Origin: Spirochaetia bacterium
GTDB taxonomy: Bacteria; Spirochaetota; Leptospiria; Turneriellales; JAOUOS01
Assembly (NCBI GenBank): GCA_029880285.1
Contig: JAOUOS010000007.1
Span: 56,146-120,145 of the forward strand
DNA length: 64,000 bases
Reading direction: 5' to 3'
Every line of letters begins with the position of its first letter. Position 1 is the stretch's first letter. The position numbers and the translations under genes were made by a program. Below, piece after piece: positions 8,402 through 17,994 of this stretch. A model generated the notes under the pieces. That model did no database searches and was not told where the DNA came from. It was given only the letters and a program-made list of their open reading frames with translations.

Positions 8402-10126
8402 ATGCCTGAAAAAACAGGTTTATTTGAGGTAAAGGGCAAACTTGGCCACTATTTAGTTGGTTTTCAAAATGGGCAATATCAAATTAGTATACGAGATGAA
8501 AACCCAAAAAAGAAAGAGTATAGACCTTTAATAAGTTTACGTGACAGCATTCGCGAAGCTCACAGAATATTAGGCAATTTTATCTTAAAAAAAGGTAATA
8601 TCGCTATTATTTATGGCGCAGGCTCACTTCCATTGGTACAAATTTTAGTAGAGCAAAAAAAAGAAAAAGGCGGCGAGCTAATTATTTTTGAGGCAGATCC
8701 TTTTTTGGCAAAGCATTTGGTAGAAACATATAATCATATTTATAAAGATATTCCCTTTATTACACCAAACAACCTGGCAAACTTATCCGATTTTCTAGAA
8801 TTGTATTCTGCTGAAAATATGACAGGCTATCGTATAATATCATTGGCATCGTTAAAGAATTTGATGACATCTTTTTATGAAGATGCCGAAAAAATATTTA
8901 AAAATACTTTTTCTTCATTAATTTCTGATCTTTTAACCAGACTTGAATTTGAGCCAAATTGGATTTATAATTCTTTAGCTCAGATTACGAATTTTAGCAG
9001 GGCCTGGCCGGTTAATGAACTTTTTAATAAGGGTGCCGGATATACAGCTGTTTTAGTATCTACGGGACCAAGTTTAAGATTGTCATTAGACTGGTTAAAA
9101 TCTATTCAAGATAAAGTATTTATTGCCTGTGTAGATTCGGCGTATAGGGTACTTCACCGTTATAAAATTAAACCGCATCTAATTATTAGTCTTGATGCTC
9201 AGCCATATACATTAAGGCATTTTTTAGGTCTTTCTATGGGTAATGAGGGTGCCTTTCCTATTCTTTATGCTGATGTTGTTTCAAACCCTCAGGTAGTTTT
9301 CAGATGGCGCGGACCTCTTTTGTTTGGTGTAACTGCCCAATACAAAGGAAGCAATCGAGTTGTAACTCCCGGTTGTGATTTTGTTGAAGATGAGGTTTTA
9401 AAAAAAAATTATTTGGGAGATATTCAATCTGGCGGCTCTGTAGCCACTAGTTTATTTGATCTTTTGCGTCTAATGAATTTTGATAGAATAATATTGACTG
9501 GACAAGATTTAGCGTACAGCTTTCGTGAAATTCATACTATGGGTACCCATCATTCAGATCTTTGGTTTTCATCAGCAACCCATCGGCTTGAAAGTATTGA
9601 AAATATTAACGACAAAATTACCAGAAGAAGGCACACTATTTATGAAAATTCAATAACAGGCAAAAAAATTTTAGCCGATTATGTTCTTTCTATTTACCGC
9701 GGATGGTTTTCTGCATCAGCAGAAAAAATTTCAAAGAATGTTTTTAATATGACTAAAGAAGGATTAATAATAGATAATATTCCAACAATATCAAATGAAG
9801 AGTTTAATCAGTTTAAATTAAAAGGCATTGATTTAAAAAACTTTATTTTAGATCCCCCAAAAAATAAAATTTTACTTTCTAAAGAGATTTTCAATTTTTA
9901 TACATCTATTGAGAATTCATCATTTAGTTTAAGTCTGTTAGAAAAATATAAATTTTTAGAAAAAATCGGCAGAAAATTTTTAATTAAAGCCTTAAGAAGC
10001 GAAATTTCTGAAGAAGAAAAAAATAATCTTATTCAAAAACAGCAAAATGAGCAAAATAAATTTTGGCAGATGCTTATAAAAAAATCACGAGTATTAAAAA
10101 AATTAAATAAATCTTTTGAATCTTAA
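8402..10126 (+). CDS. Maf/DUF115 (6-hydroxymethylpterin pyrophosphokinase MptE-like) protein
   Basis: The centre of the protein (about residues 210-400) carries the DUF115/MAF_flag10 core. It includes AVLVSTGPSLRLSLDWL, FIACVDSAYRVLHRYKIKPHLIISLDAQP, PGCDFVEDE, GGSVATSLFDLL and ILTGQDLAYSFREIHTMG. Flanking N- and C-terminal helical domains fit motility accessory factors. Maf proteins in other bacteria are glycosyltransferases that place nonulosonic acids such as pseudaminic or legionaminic acid on flagellin in the cytoplasm. A legionaminic acid pathway lies 17 kb downstream, which makes that role plausible here, but no flagellar gene is in the window. The start at 8402 (MPEKTGLFEV) is preferred over 8369 because of the promoter position. 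It converges with purE. Confidence 0.8.
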   Translation: MPEKTGLFEVKGKLGHYLVGFQNGQYQISIRDENPKKKEYRPLISLRDSIREAHRILGNFILKKGNIAIIYGAGSLPLVQILVEQKKEKGGELIIFEADPFLAKHLVETYNHIYKDIPFITPNNLANLSDFLELYSAENMTGYRIISLASLKNLMTSFYEDAEKIFKNTFSSLISDLLTRLEFEPNWIYNSLAQITNFSRAWPVNELFNKGAGYTAVLVSTGPSLRLSLDWLKSIQDKVFIACVDSAYRVLHRYKIKPHLIISLDAQPYTLRHFLGLSMGNEGAFPILYADVVSNPQVVFRWRGPLLFGVTAQYKGSNRVVTPGCDFVEDEVLKKNYLGDIQSGGSVATSLFDLLRLMNFDRIILTGQDLAYSFREIHTMGTHHSDLWFSSATHRLESIENINDKITRRRHTIYENSITGKKILADYVLSIYRGWFSASAEKISKNVFNMTKEGLIIDNIPTISNEEFNQFKLKGIDLKNFILDPPKNKILLSKEIFNFYTSIENSSFSLSLLEKYKFLEKIGRKFLIKALRSEISEEEKNNLIQKQQNEQNKFWQMLIKKSRVLKKLNKSFES

Positions 10127-10129
10127 ATT

Positions 10130-10606
10130 CTATTTATTTTGCGTCAACACCTGTTCGGCCTGTTTTTTTCTGTATTCTTTAAGTTTTTCTTCGAGCTTTT
10201 TGTTTTCAATACTTAAAATAGATACAGCTAATAACGCGGCGTTTTTTGCTCCCGCAGATCCAATACCCAAGGTACCAACCGGTATACCACCCGGCATTTG
10301 CACGGTAGAAAGAAGCGCGTCGAACCCTTTTAAAGCGCCGCTTTCCATAGGAACACCTAATACAGGCAGTGTTGTATGAGAGGCAATAACACCGGCAAGA
10401 TGAGCCGCCATTCCCGCGCCCGCAATAAAAATTGCTATATTTTTTTGCGGGGCCTCTTCAACATATTTTTTTACCTCTTCAGGTGTTCTATGCGCCGATA
10501 AAATTTTAACATCATGCTCTATGCCAAATTCCTTTAAAATATCAGAAGATTTTTTCATTGTTTCTAAATCAGATTGACTTCCCATTAAAATAGCAACTTT
10601 TTTCAT
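10130..10606 (-). CDS. purE: N5-carboxyaminoimidazole ribonucleotide mutase (PurE, class I type)
   Basis: PurE converts N5-CAIR to CAIR in purine synthesis. The motifs GSQSDLETM, SAHRTPEEV, AGAGMAAHLAGVIA and FDALLSTVQMPGGIPVGTLGIG match class I PurE closely. The SAHRTP loop argues for the bacterial mutase rather than the class II AIR carboxylase. The start is set at the internal ATG at 10606 (MKKVAILMGSQSD), giving 158 residues. An AGGTAGGA ribosome-binding site precedes it, whereas a longer upstream frame would add an atypical 18-residue tail. No purK is adjacent. The gene is convergent with the Maf/DUF115 gene. Confidence 0.94.
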   Translation of the reverse strand: MKKVAILMGSQSDLETMKKSSDILKEFGIEHDVKILSAHRTPEEVKKYVEEAPQKNIAIFIAGAGMAAHLAGVIASHTTLPVLGVPMESGALKGFDALLSTVQMPGGIPVGTLGIGSAGAKNAALLAVSILSIENKKLEEKLKEYRKKQAEQVLTQNK

Positions 10607-10732
10607 ATTCCTACCTGTAATTTTATAATTAGATTGACTATTTTTATAAAATAAGTACACAGTAAATATTTATTTTAAGGTAGTTTATAAAAAAGGCTGA
10701 ATTTAACTTCAAGAGTACAAAATCAAAAGAAG

Positions 10733-10763
10733 TTGACGGGTAGTATTCAAAACAAAGCATGAT
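10733..10763 (+). promoter_or_regulatory. Weak candidate promoter upstream of the first polysaccharide gene
   Basis: TTGACG at 10733-10738 is followed after 19 bases by CATGAT at 10758-10763, about 20 bases before the ATG at 10784. The -35 is good but the spacing is long and the -10 is poor. It lies where a promoter for the Wzz-wbpABD group is expected, because the preceding gene is on the other strand. Confidence 0.25.
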
Positions 10764-10783
10764 TTATTCCGCTTGATAAAAAA

Positions 10784-11923
10784 ATGAAAAATAATAAAAA
10801 CAGCAGAAAGAAAATAATAGCACAGCAAAATTTTGATGAAGATGAAATAAATTTATGGAAGTTATTAGATATACTATTAACCTACAAAGTTTTTATTGTA
10901 TCAGTATTTTCTGTTTGTGTAATTATTATTTTTTATCTTTTATTAGGTCAATTTAAACAAAAAAATATTTCATATTTTTACTCATTTCCTCTTGGCAGTG
11001 AGCAGGAATATGATTTAATTAAAAACGAAATGGAGTTCATATTAAAGGTTTATAAAGGAGAAAATAAAAATAATAATAATTTCTTGAATGAAATAACAAA
11101 ACTTGATCTCAAAATTGATGATGTGGTTAATAAAAATAAGAGCATATATAATACAAAAATTGTATCAATAGTTGTTCACATGAATATTTCTTCCAGTGAA
11201 TATGATGAAAATTATTTAAAAATAAGACAGACTATTGAGAAAATTTTATTATATCCCTCGGTTGAAAAAATTTTAAATAGAATTTCAATGCAAAATAAGA
11301 AACATACATTACTTGAAAAAAGAAAAGAATTGGCAGATTTGTCTCTTTTATATAAAAATGATTTAATTTACTATAATGAATTAGCTGAGAGTTTAAGAAG
11401 TTTAAGAATAAAAGAAGCTGGTATGCTTAAAAAATCTTCATCAGTATTAAAAGGTATAAAAAATCCCGCGAATCAAGAATACTATGAAAAAAAAGTACCA
11501 GAAAACTTCTTTGACTCAACCATAGATGAACAAATATTAATGTTAAGTTCAATGATAAAAAAAGTAGAGCAAGATAATAAAAACGCGGATATAATAATGG
11601 ATGATATTGAATTTAAATTTAGTTTTTTAAATGAAATTATAAGTAATGAAGTATTTAATAAAACAAAAGCTGTAAAAATAGCAGAAAATTATTTAAAAAA
11701 TAAATTAAATAAAAATATAGATAATAATACACTTTTACGTGAAATAGAAACGTTTATTCTTGAGCCTTCTGAAGTTTTAGTATTTATCTTAGAAAAAAAA
11801 GAGTCAAACTTAAAAAATGCCTTTGTAAAGTTTATAATAATATCTATTGCCCTTATTATAATATTATTAATGTCCATATTTTTTCATCATGGGTATAAAA
11901 ATTATAATAAGCAATTAAATTAA
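10784..11923 (+). CDS. Wzz-like polysaccharide chain-length/co-polymerase protein (copy 1)
   Basis: The topology is that of a Wzz/PCP family protein. A short cytoplasmic N terminus is followed by a membrane segment (about residues 36-56), a long periplasmic part with coiled-coil helices, and a C-terminal membrane segment (about 350-370). The periplasmic part shares [14 protein letters not shown] and a following [14 protein letters not shown] segment with the gene at 21158, so the two are paralogues. Wzz proteins set the length of Wzy-made polymer. No kinase domain is attached. It is the first gene of the wbpA-wbpB-wbpD group. Sequence divergence from classical Wzz makes the family call topology-based. 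Confidence 0.65.
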   Translation: MKNNKNSRKKIIAQQNFDEDEINLWKLLDILLTYKVFIVSVFSVCVIIIFYLLLGQFKQKNISYFYSFPLGSEQEYDLIKNEMEFILKVYKGENKNNNNFLNEITKLDLKIDDVVNKNKSIYNTKIVSIVVHMNISSSEYDENYLKIRQTIEKILLYPSVEKILNRISMQNKKHTLLEKRKELADLSLLYKNDLIYYNELAESLRSLRIKEAGMLKKSSSVLKGIKNPANQEYYEKKVPENFFDSTIDEQILMLSSMIKKVEQDNKNADIIMDDIEFKFSFLNEIISNEVFNKTKAVKIAENYLKNKLNKNIDNNTLLREIETFILEPSEVLVFILEKKESNLKNAFVKFIIISIALIIILLMSIFFHHGYKNYNKQLN

Positions 11924-11940
11924 AAAATAGAGGGAGAAAA

Positions 11941-13245
11941 ATGGTAAAAGAATTTATTGATAAAATAAAAACAAAAGAAATTAAAATAGGCATATTAGGT
12001 CTAGGATATGTAGGCCTACCCTTAATGATTCGTTATATTGAAGAAAATTTTAAAGTAATTGGTTTTGATGTTGACGAGCAAAAGGTAAAAAGTCTTTTAA
12101 ATAAGAAAAGTTATATTGAACATATACCCGATGATTCTATAGAAAATGCTATTGAAAGAGGTTTTATACCTACCACTGATTTTAGCCTAATTAAAGAAGC
12201 TGACGCGCTAATTATTTGCGTGCCAACTCCGTTAAATAAATACAGAGAACCCGATTTATCGTATGTACTTTCAACTATGAAAAATATACAGCCTTATTTT
12301 AGAAAGGGCCATCTTGTTTCACTTGAAAGCACAACATATCCAGGTACCACGGAAGAAGAGCTAAGACCAATTATCGAAAGGGAAGGTTTTATAATAGGCG
12401 AAGATTTTTTTCTTGTATATTCTCCCGAAAGAGAAGATCCCGGTAATCAAGTATATAATACAAAAACAACTCCTAAAGTGTGCGGTGGTAGCACAAAAAA
12501 ATGTCTTGAGGCAGGGCTAGCCTTATATGAAAAAATTATTGATAAAGTAGTACCTGTAAGTTCTACTCAAGCGGCTGAAATGACAAAACTCTTAGAGAAT
12601 ATTCATAGAGCGGTTAATATCGGTCTTGTTAATGAAATGAAAATAATATCAGATAAAATGGGTATTGATATATATGAAGTAATTAATGCCGCGGCCACAA
12701 AGCCGTTTGGGTTTAAAGCCTATTATCCGGGGCCGGGTATTGGTGGTCATTGCATTCCCATTGATCCTTTTTATTTAACATGGAAGTCAAGAGAATATGG
12801 TGTTCATACCCGATTTATTGAACTTGCCGGTGAAATAAACAGCTCAATGCCCGAATGGGTTGTTAATAAATTAACTATGGCATTAAACGAGGCGGGCAAA
12901 CCGGTTAAAAAAAGTCAAATACTTGTGCTGGGTATTTCATATAAAAAAAATATAGATGATATGAGAGAATCACCTTCTGTTTTTTTAATGGAAATTTTAA
13001 GAGACAAGGGCGCGGTTGTTTCTTATTCAGATCCTCATGTTTTGGTCTTTCCTAAAATGAGAGAACATCAGTTTGATTTAAAAAGTGAAAATCTAACTCC
13101 TGAAAAAATAAAACAGTATGATTGTGTGCTCTTAGCGACAGATCATGATGATTTTGATTATGATATGATTCAAACAAATGCTAAAATAATTATTGATACA
13201 CGGGGAAAATATTCCGCGAAACTACCCAATGTTATAAAATCGTAA
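11941..13245 (+). CDS. wbpA: UDP-N-acetyl-D-glucosamine 6-dehydrogenase (WbpA-like)
   Basis: This enzyme oxidises C6 of UDP-GlcNAc to the uronic acid using NAD. The Rossmann motif GLGYVGLP lies at residues 20-27. The catalytic cysteine (C271) lies in [18 protein letters not shown], and the middle-domain motif ECTKLLEN-type appears as [20 protein letters not shown]. The 434-residue length is typical of the WbpA/WecC/TviB group. The assignment to WbpA rather than ManNAc dehydrogenase WecC rests on the wbpB and wbpD genes immediately downstream. A GAGGGAG ribosome-binding site precedes the ATG. Confidence 0.88.
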   Translation: MVKEFIDKIKTKEIKIGILGLGYVGLPLMIRYIEENFKVIGFDVDEQKVKSLLNKKSYIEHIPDDSIENAIERGFIPTTDFSLIKEADALIICVPTPLNKYREPDLSYVLSTMKNIQPYFRKGHLVSLESTTYPGTTEEELRPIIEREGFIIGEDFFLVYSPEREDPGNQVYNTKTTPKVCGGSTKKCLEAGLALYEKIIDKVVPVSSTQAAEMTKLLENIHRAVNIGLVNEMKIISDKMGIDIYEVINAAATKPFGFKAYYPGPGIGGHCIPIDPFYLTWKSREYGVHTRFIELAGEINSSMPEWVVNKLTMALNEAGKPVKKSQILVLGISYKKNIDDMRESPSVFLMEILRDKGAVVSYSDPHVLVFPKMREHQFDLKSENLTPEKIKQYDCVLLATDHDDFDYDMIQTNAKIIIDTRGKYSAKLPNVIKS

Positions 13246-13256
13246 AAAATAAAGCA

Positions 13257-14318
13257 GTGATAACAAACTACAATCATATTAAAGATAGAAAAATTAAATT
13301 TGGTCTGGCTGGGTGCGGCAGAATAAGCCCTAATCATATTGGCGCGATTGAAAAGCATTCAAATAACGCTCAAATAACCGCTGTTTGTGACACAAACGCC
13401 GAAGCTTTAAAAGAAGCTCAAAATAAAACCAGCGCAAAAGGTTATTTGAATTATCTAGAAATGGTTGAAAACGCAGATATTGACGCGGTTATTTTAGCAA
13501 CTCCCAGCGGTATACATCCTTATCAAACTATTTTAGCCGCAAAAAATAAAAAACATGTTATAAGCGAAAAGCCCATGGCCGTAAAATGGCATGACGGACT
13601 GAAAATGGTTAAAGTATGTGATGAAAACAATGTTCTACTTTTTGTGGTTAAACAAAATAGACGAAATCAAACATTGCAAATGTTAAAAAGAGCCGTCGAA
13701 GAAAAAAGATTTGGTAAAATATATATGGTAAATATAAATGTATTTTGGGCAAGACCCCAAAGTTATTATGATCAGGCAAATTGGCGCGGTACATGGGAAT
13801 TTGACGGGGGGGCGTTAATGAATCAGGCTTCACATTATATTGACTTAATTGATTGGCTTATAGGCCCTGTTGAAAGTATTCATGCTTTTACTTCTACCTT
13901 AGATAGAAAAATTGAGGCCGAAGATACCGCTGTTTTAAATATAAAATGGCGCTCAGGAACGCTGGGTTCTGTAAACGTGTCTATGCTCACTTACCCTAAA
14001 AATCTAGAGGGTTCTATAACTATATTAGGAGAAAAGGGTACAGTAAGAGTGGGCGGCCTGGCCGTTAATGAAATTTTACACTGGGAATTTGAAGACAAAA
14101 AACCTGAAGACGATAAAATTAAAGAAGCAAATTATGAAACAACTTCAGTCTACGGATTTGGACATCCATTATTTTATGACAATGTTATAAATACATTACG
14201 AGGTGAAGCAGAACCCGAAACAGACGGCCGCGAGGGATTAAAGTCATTGGAAATTTTAATAGCTTCTTATATGTCATCAAGAGATAAAAAAATTATTTCT
14301 TTGCCTTTAAATTTGTAA
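13257..14318 (+). CDS. wbpB: UDP-GlcNAcA 3-dehydrogenase, Gfo/Idh/MocA family (WbpB-like)
   Basis: WbpB oxidises the 3-hydroxyl of UDP-GlcNAcA to give the 3-keto substrate for the WbpE aminotransferase. The N-terminal NAD-binding fold has [13 protein letters not shown], and the catalytic EKPMA motif follows at about residue 105. The C-terminal domain has [19 protein letters not shown], as in Gfo/Idh/MocA enzymes. The gene uses a GTG start at 13257, and no ATG is available before the Rossmann motif. It sits between wbpA and wbpD with gaps of 11 and 1 bases, so it is surely co-transcribed. Confidence 0.86.
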   Translation: MITNYNHIKDRKIKFGLAGCGRISPNHIGAIEKHSNNAQITAVCDTNAEALKEAQNKTSAKGYLNYLEMVENADIDAVILATPSGIHPYQTILAAKNKKHVISEKPMAVKWHDGLKMVKVCDENNVLLFVVKQNRRNQTLQMLKRAVEEKRFGKIYMVNINVFWARPQSYYDQANWRGTWEFDGGALMNQASHYIDLIDWLIGPVESIHAFTSTLDRKIEAEDTAVLNIKWRSGTLGSVNVSMLTYPKNLEGSITILGEKGTVRVGGLAVNEILHWEFEDKKPEDDKIKEANYETTSVYGFGHPLFYDNVINTLRGEAEPETDGREGLKSLEILIASYMSSRDKKIISLPLNL

Positions 14319-14319
14319 T

Positions 14320-14907
14320 ATGAATTATACAGCGCACGAAACAGCTATTATTGACCAAGGTGCCGTAATTGGCAAGGGGTGTAGAATTTGGCATTGGGTT
14401 CATATCTCTTCAAAGGCCGTTATTGGTGAAAACTGTTCTTTTGGTCAGAATGTTTTTGTGGGTAATAATGTAAAAATTGGGAATAATGTAAAAATTCAAA
14501 ATAACGTTTCGGTTTATGATAATGTAACTCTTGAAGATAATGTTTTTTGCGGACCCAGTATGGTTTTTACCAATGTATATAATCCCCGCTCGGCAATACC
14601 AAGAAAAGATGAGTACATGAATACTCTGGTAAAAGAAGGAGCAACTCTTGGCGCTAATTGTACAATCATATGCGGGGTCATAATTGGCAAAAATTCTTTT
14701 GTTGCCGCTGGGGCTGTCATAAATAGAAATGTTCCAGATTTCGCGTTAATGGCAGGCGTTCCCGCGAGACAAATAGGATGGATGTCAGAATTCGGAGAAA
14801 GACTTGACTTGCCCCTTTCAGGTTCAGGTGAAGCTGTCTGTAAAAACACAGGCGACAAATATCTCTTAGAAAATAACAATTTACGCGTAGAAAAGAAAAT
14901 TTCTTAA
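14320..14907 (+). CDS. wbpD: UDP-2-acetamido-3-amino-2,3-dideoxy-glucuronate N-acetyltransferase (WbpD-like)
   Basis: This is a left-handed beta-helix acetyltransferase with hexapeptide repeats from about residue 8 ([15 protein letters not shown]) to 150. It has the WbpD-typical segments [30 protein letters not shown] and [14 protein letters not shown], and ends with the small [12 protein letters not shown] tail. It N-acetylates C3 of UDP-GlcNAc(3N)A to give UDP-GlcNAc(3NAc)A. The aminotransferase that supplies its substrate, wbpE, is separated from it by about 8 kb. A decayed second copy of this gene lies at 54634-54831. Confidence 0.88.
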   Translation: MNYTAHETAIIDQGAVIGKGCRIWHWVHISSKAVIGENCSFGQNVFVGNNVKIGNNVKIQNNVSVYDNVTLEDNVFCGPSMVFTNVYNPRSAIPRKDEYMNTLVKEGATLGANCTIICGVIIGKNSFVAAGAVINRNVPDFALMAGVPARQIGWMSEFGERLDLPLSGSGEAVCKNTGDKYLLENNNLRVEKKIS

Positions 14908-14961
14908 AGCATTACCAATAGCTTTGAATTTCAATATATTTTTATTTTGAAATAATTCTTT

Positions 14962-17880
14962 ATGAATTATAAATATATATTCTTTGTACTGTTTATATTT
15001 TTATCCTTTTTTTCAAGGATAAACGCGATAACGCAATTTAATAGTGATTTAAATTGGTATTCCATAAAAACAGAACATTTTTGGATTCATTATTACGAAG
15101 GTTTCGAGAACTTTGCCGCTAAAACAGCAATTATTGCTGAAGAAGTACATAAAAATTTAAAATTGAAAATAAAATGGCAGCCGTTTTTGCGGACTGATAT
15201 TGTCATTACAGATAATGTTGATACCGCGAATGCCTATGCCTCTGCAATTCCTTATAACCAGATAGTTTTATATGTTTATAAGCCAAATTTAGATGGAATT
15301 TTTCATAATTATGTTGATTCACTTAAACTTTTAATTACCCATGAATATACACATATACTAAATCTTGACAGCGTTTATGGATTACCTTCTATTTTTAGAT
15401 ATTTGTTCGGAAGAGTTTATTTCCCGAATTATTTACAGCCTCTTTGGATAACTGAAGGTAACGCTGTTTATCATGAGTCGTTAGATTCTTTTACCGAAGG
15501 GCGTAATAATAGTACTTTTGTAGAAATGATATTTCGCATGGCTGTTCATGATAATAAATTACAGTCTTTATCTGAAACATCTAATTATACCAGAAAATGG
15601 CCCTATATGATTTCGCCGTATATTTATGGCGGTTCATTTATTAAGTATCTTGAAATAACTTATGGTCAAGGTTCTTTTGAAAGATTACTGCAAGAAAATG
15701 CTGATAATATAGTTCCTTATTTAGTAAACTATAATGCCGATGATATCTACGAAAAAAGTTTTACCGAACTATGGAAAAATTGGCAGAGCGAATTGTATAA
15801 ATTGCATAATAATCATATTGAATTAATAAAAAAAAAGCCCGTAACAATACCAAGCATTATCTCATACGCGGGTTACTCAATGGGTTATCCGCGTTTTAAT
15901 CATAAAAATGACGCAGTTTTTTTCTTTCGTGATAATCCATATGAAAAAAGTATGCTTGTTAAATATGATATGAACGATAAATTTGAATCAAAAGGCGAAG
16001 AAATTGAAATAATTAATTCTCCTAACAGCTTAAGTGTTTTTTCAAATAATTCTATTTTAGTTTCAGATGTTGAAGTCTATAAAACACATTCGCTTTATCA
16101 TGAGGCATTTTTATTTGAAAATAATCATAAAGTACAGTTAACAGAAAAATTAAGAGGCAGTTATATAGATATATTTCCTGATGAAAAAAATTGTATTTAT
16201 ATTAAGCAAAGTGAAAGCAAATTTTCTCTTATAAAAACCGATTTAAATTTTTCTTCAGAAAAATTCTTTATTAAAGAAACAAATATTCCCATCGCGTTTA
16301 TTAAAATTTCCCATGATAGCAGGAAAGCTGTTTTTAGTTTTAAGGATAAAAATGGAAATATTGATTTAGCTCTTTTAAATTTTGAAACAAATAAAATAAC
16401 AAGACTTACAAATGATCACTGGGATGATATACATCCTACATGGCATCCTTCAAATGATAAAATTTTATTTAGTTCAGATAGAAATGGAATTTTTAATTTA
16501 TATGAATACGACTTAAAATTAAATGAAATAAAAAAATTAACGCATTTAATAGGCGGCGCTTTTCAACCCGATGTTTCAAAGAATGGTCAAAAAATAGTTT
16601 TTTCATCATATGAGTCAGATGGATTTTATATTTCACTAATAGATTATCCAAAATCCATAGAAACAATAAAAATAAAAGATTCAATAATATTAGAAAATTC
16701 TTTTTTTAATGAGATTGATGATGATTATATAGAATTAATTAAAGATAAAGGTTATGAAATAAACGATTATTCGTTCACTAGTTCTATTTGGCCGACAGCA
16801 TGGTATCCCTTTTTTTATACTTTAATAGACGAAGAAATTGATAAAACGATTGATGTAGTATATGGTTTCAGCATAAATGGTATTGATTCTTTAAAAAGGC
16901 ATGCATATCTATTTGAAATATCTAATTTTACAAAAACTAATAAACTCGATCTCTTCTTTCAGTATTCTCTATTACAGTATTACCCAACTTTTTTTCTTTA
17001 TTATTTTAACGATAATCTATTTTATGGAAAAAATAAGCACTTGCAAAAATCTAAAGTTATAGAACCCGATATTTATGACCAGGGCATTGGTTTTGCTGTA
17101 AGTATACCTTTCTCATTTTACTATTCTAATCATGAGATTAATTTTTGGTATAATATTATTGAATCAATAGAAGAATATAATTATTATGAAATAAAAAGTG
17201 AAAAATATCTATATCAGGTTATTGGTTTAGGATATTTTTATTCTAATACAAAATTTTACAATTATTCAATAAGTCCCGAAGAAGGCAGAAATTTTAATAT
17301 TGAGGCTACTTTTCATAATGCGCTAAGAACAAATAATATTCTAACTACTATAAATTTTGGTTATGCGGAATATTTACCGGGTGTATTCCAAAATAACGTA
17401 CTTTTATTTAAAGTAAGATTAAATATAATGCCGCTTAATTTTAAGGATATTTTTTCTTTGGGCATGAATTTTGAAAATCTAAATTATAATTCTGGCTTAA
17501 GAGGTTATCCCTCTGACGCAAAAAAGGGTAGCAACTTACTTATGGGTACTTTAGAATATAGATTTCCGTTATTGTATCCAGAAATAGGATATAGTACATT
17601 TTTCTTATTTTTACGAGATATTTTTTTAACCGTTTTTTCAGATTTTGGTGATGTAGTAAATAATAAATTTTTATTAAAAAAAATTCATTACAGTTGCGGT
17701 ATAGAGTTAAATTATCTTTTTAAAATTTTTTATAAGAATCCATTAAAAATTACAGTAGGTTACGCGAAAGGTTTTACATCGTTAGGTGAAAGTCAGATTT
17801 ATATATCAATTAATCAGTTTATTTATAATGTAGAAAACTGGGATTACAAAATAAAAAATCAAAGTTTGTTCTTAAAATAA
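14962..17880 (+). CDS. Secreted HExxH peptidase-like / TolB-type propeller / Omp85-like barrel protein
   Basis: A signal peptide (about residues 1-22) is followed by a gluzincin-type peptidase module. It has HEYTH at 127-131 and a likely third zinc ligand E165 in ITEGNAVYHE. Residues ~290-570 form a TolB/PD40-like beta-propeller, with repeats such as TRLTNDHWDDIHPTWHPSNDK and GGAFQPDVSKNGQ. The last ~350 residues are rich in alternating aromatic strands and carry LRGYPSD near residue 848, similar to the VRGY motif of Omp85/BamA barrels. It is therefore likely anchored in the outer membrane with a periplasmic or surface protease. The substrate is unknown. It lies between polysaccharide genes without sharing their pathway. 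Confidence 0.7.
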   Translation: MNYKYIFFVLFIFLSFFSRINAITQFNSDLNWYSIKTEHFWIHYYEGFENFAAKTAIIAEEVHKNLKLKIKWQPFLRTDIVITDNVDTANAYASAIPYNQIVLYVYKPNLDGIFHNYVDSLKLLITHEYTHILNLDSVYGLPSIFRYLFGRVYFPNYLQPLWITEGNAVYHESLDSFTEGRNNSTFVEMIFRMAVHDNKLQSLSETSNYTRKWPYMISPYIYGGSFIKYLEITYGQGSFERLLQENADNIVPYLVNYNADDIYEKSFTELWKNWQSELYKLHNNHIELIKKKPVTIPSIISYAGYSMGYPRFNHKNDAVFFFRDNPYEKSMLVKYDMNDKFESKGEEIEIINSPNSLSVFSNNSILVSDVEVYKTHSLYHEAFLFENNHKVQLTEKLRGSYIDIFPDEKNCIYIKQSESKFSLIKTDLNFSSEKFFIKETNIPIAFIKISHDSRKAVFSFKDKNGNIDLALLNFETNKITRLTNDHWDDIHPTWHPSNDKILFSSDRNGIFNLYEYDLKLNEIKKLTHLIGGAFQPDVSKNGQKIVFSSYESDGFYISLIDYPKSIETIKIKDSIILENSFFNEIDDDYIELIKDKGYEINDYSFTSSIWPTAWYPFFYTLIDEEIDKTIDVVYGFSINGIDSLKRHAYLFEISNFTKTNKLDLFFQYSLLQYYPTFFLYYFNDNLFYGKNKHLQKSKVIEPDIYDQGIGFAVSIPFSFYYSNHEINFWYNIIESIEEYNYYEIKSEKYLYQVIGLGYFYSNTKFYNYSISPEEGRNFNIEATFHNALRTNNILTTINFGYAEYLPGVFQNNVLLFKVRLNIMPLNFKDIFSLGMNFENLNYNSGLRGYPSDAKKGSNLLMGTLEYRFPLLYPEIGYSTFFLFLRDIFLTVFSDFGDVVNNKFLLKKIHYSCGIELNYLFKIFYKNPLKITVGYAKGFTSLGESQIYISINQFIYNVENWDYKIKNQSLFLK

Positions 17881-17994
17881 GATAATGGAAGGAAAAAAAC
17901 AAAATTATCCTTATTTAAGTCCATGTTTTTAAAATAAAAGTAACTTGTCTGTATGACTTTAGTAAGATGATTGGCCTTTCGCTTAGTATAAATT

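Noticed and set aside
10607..10660. Longer N terminus of PurE from 10660.
   Set aside because: The internal ATG at 10606 has a good ribosome-binding site and matches the usual PurE start.
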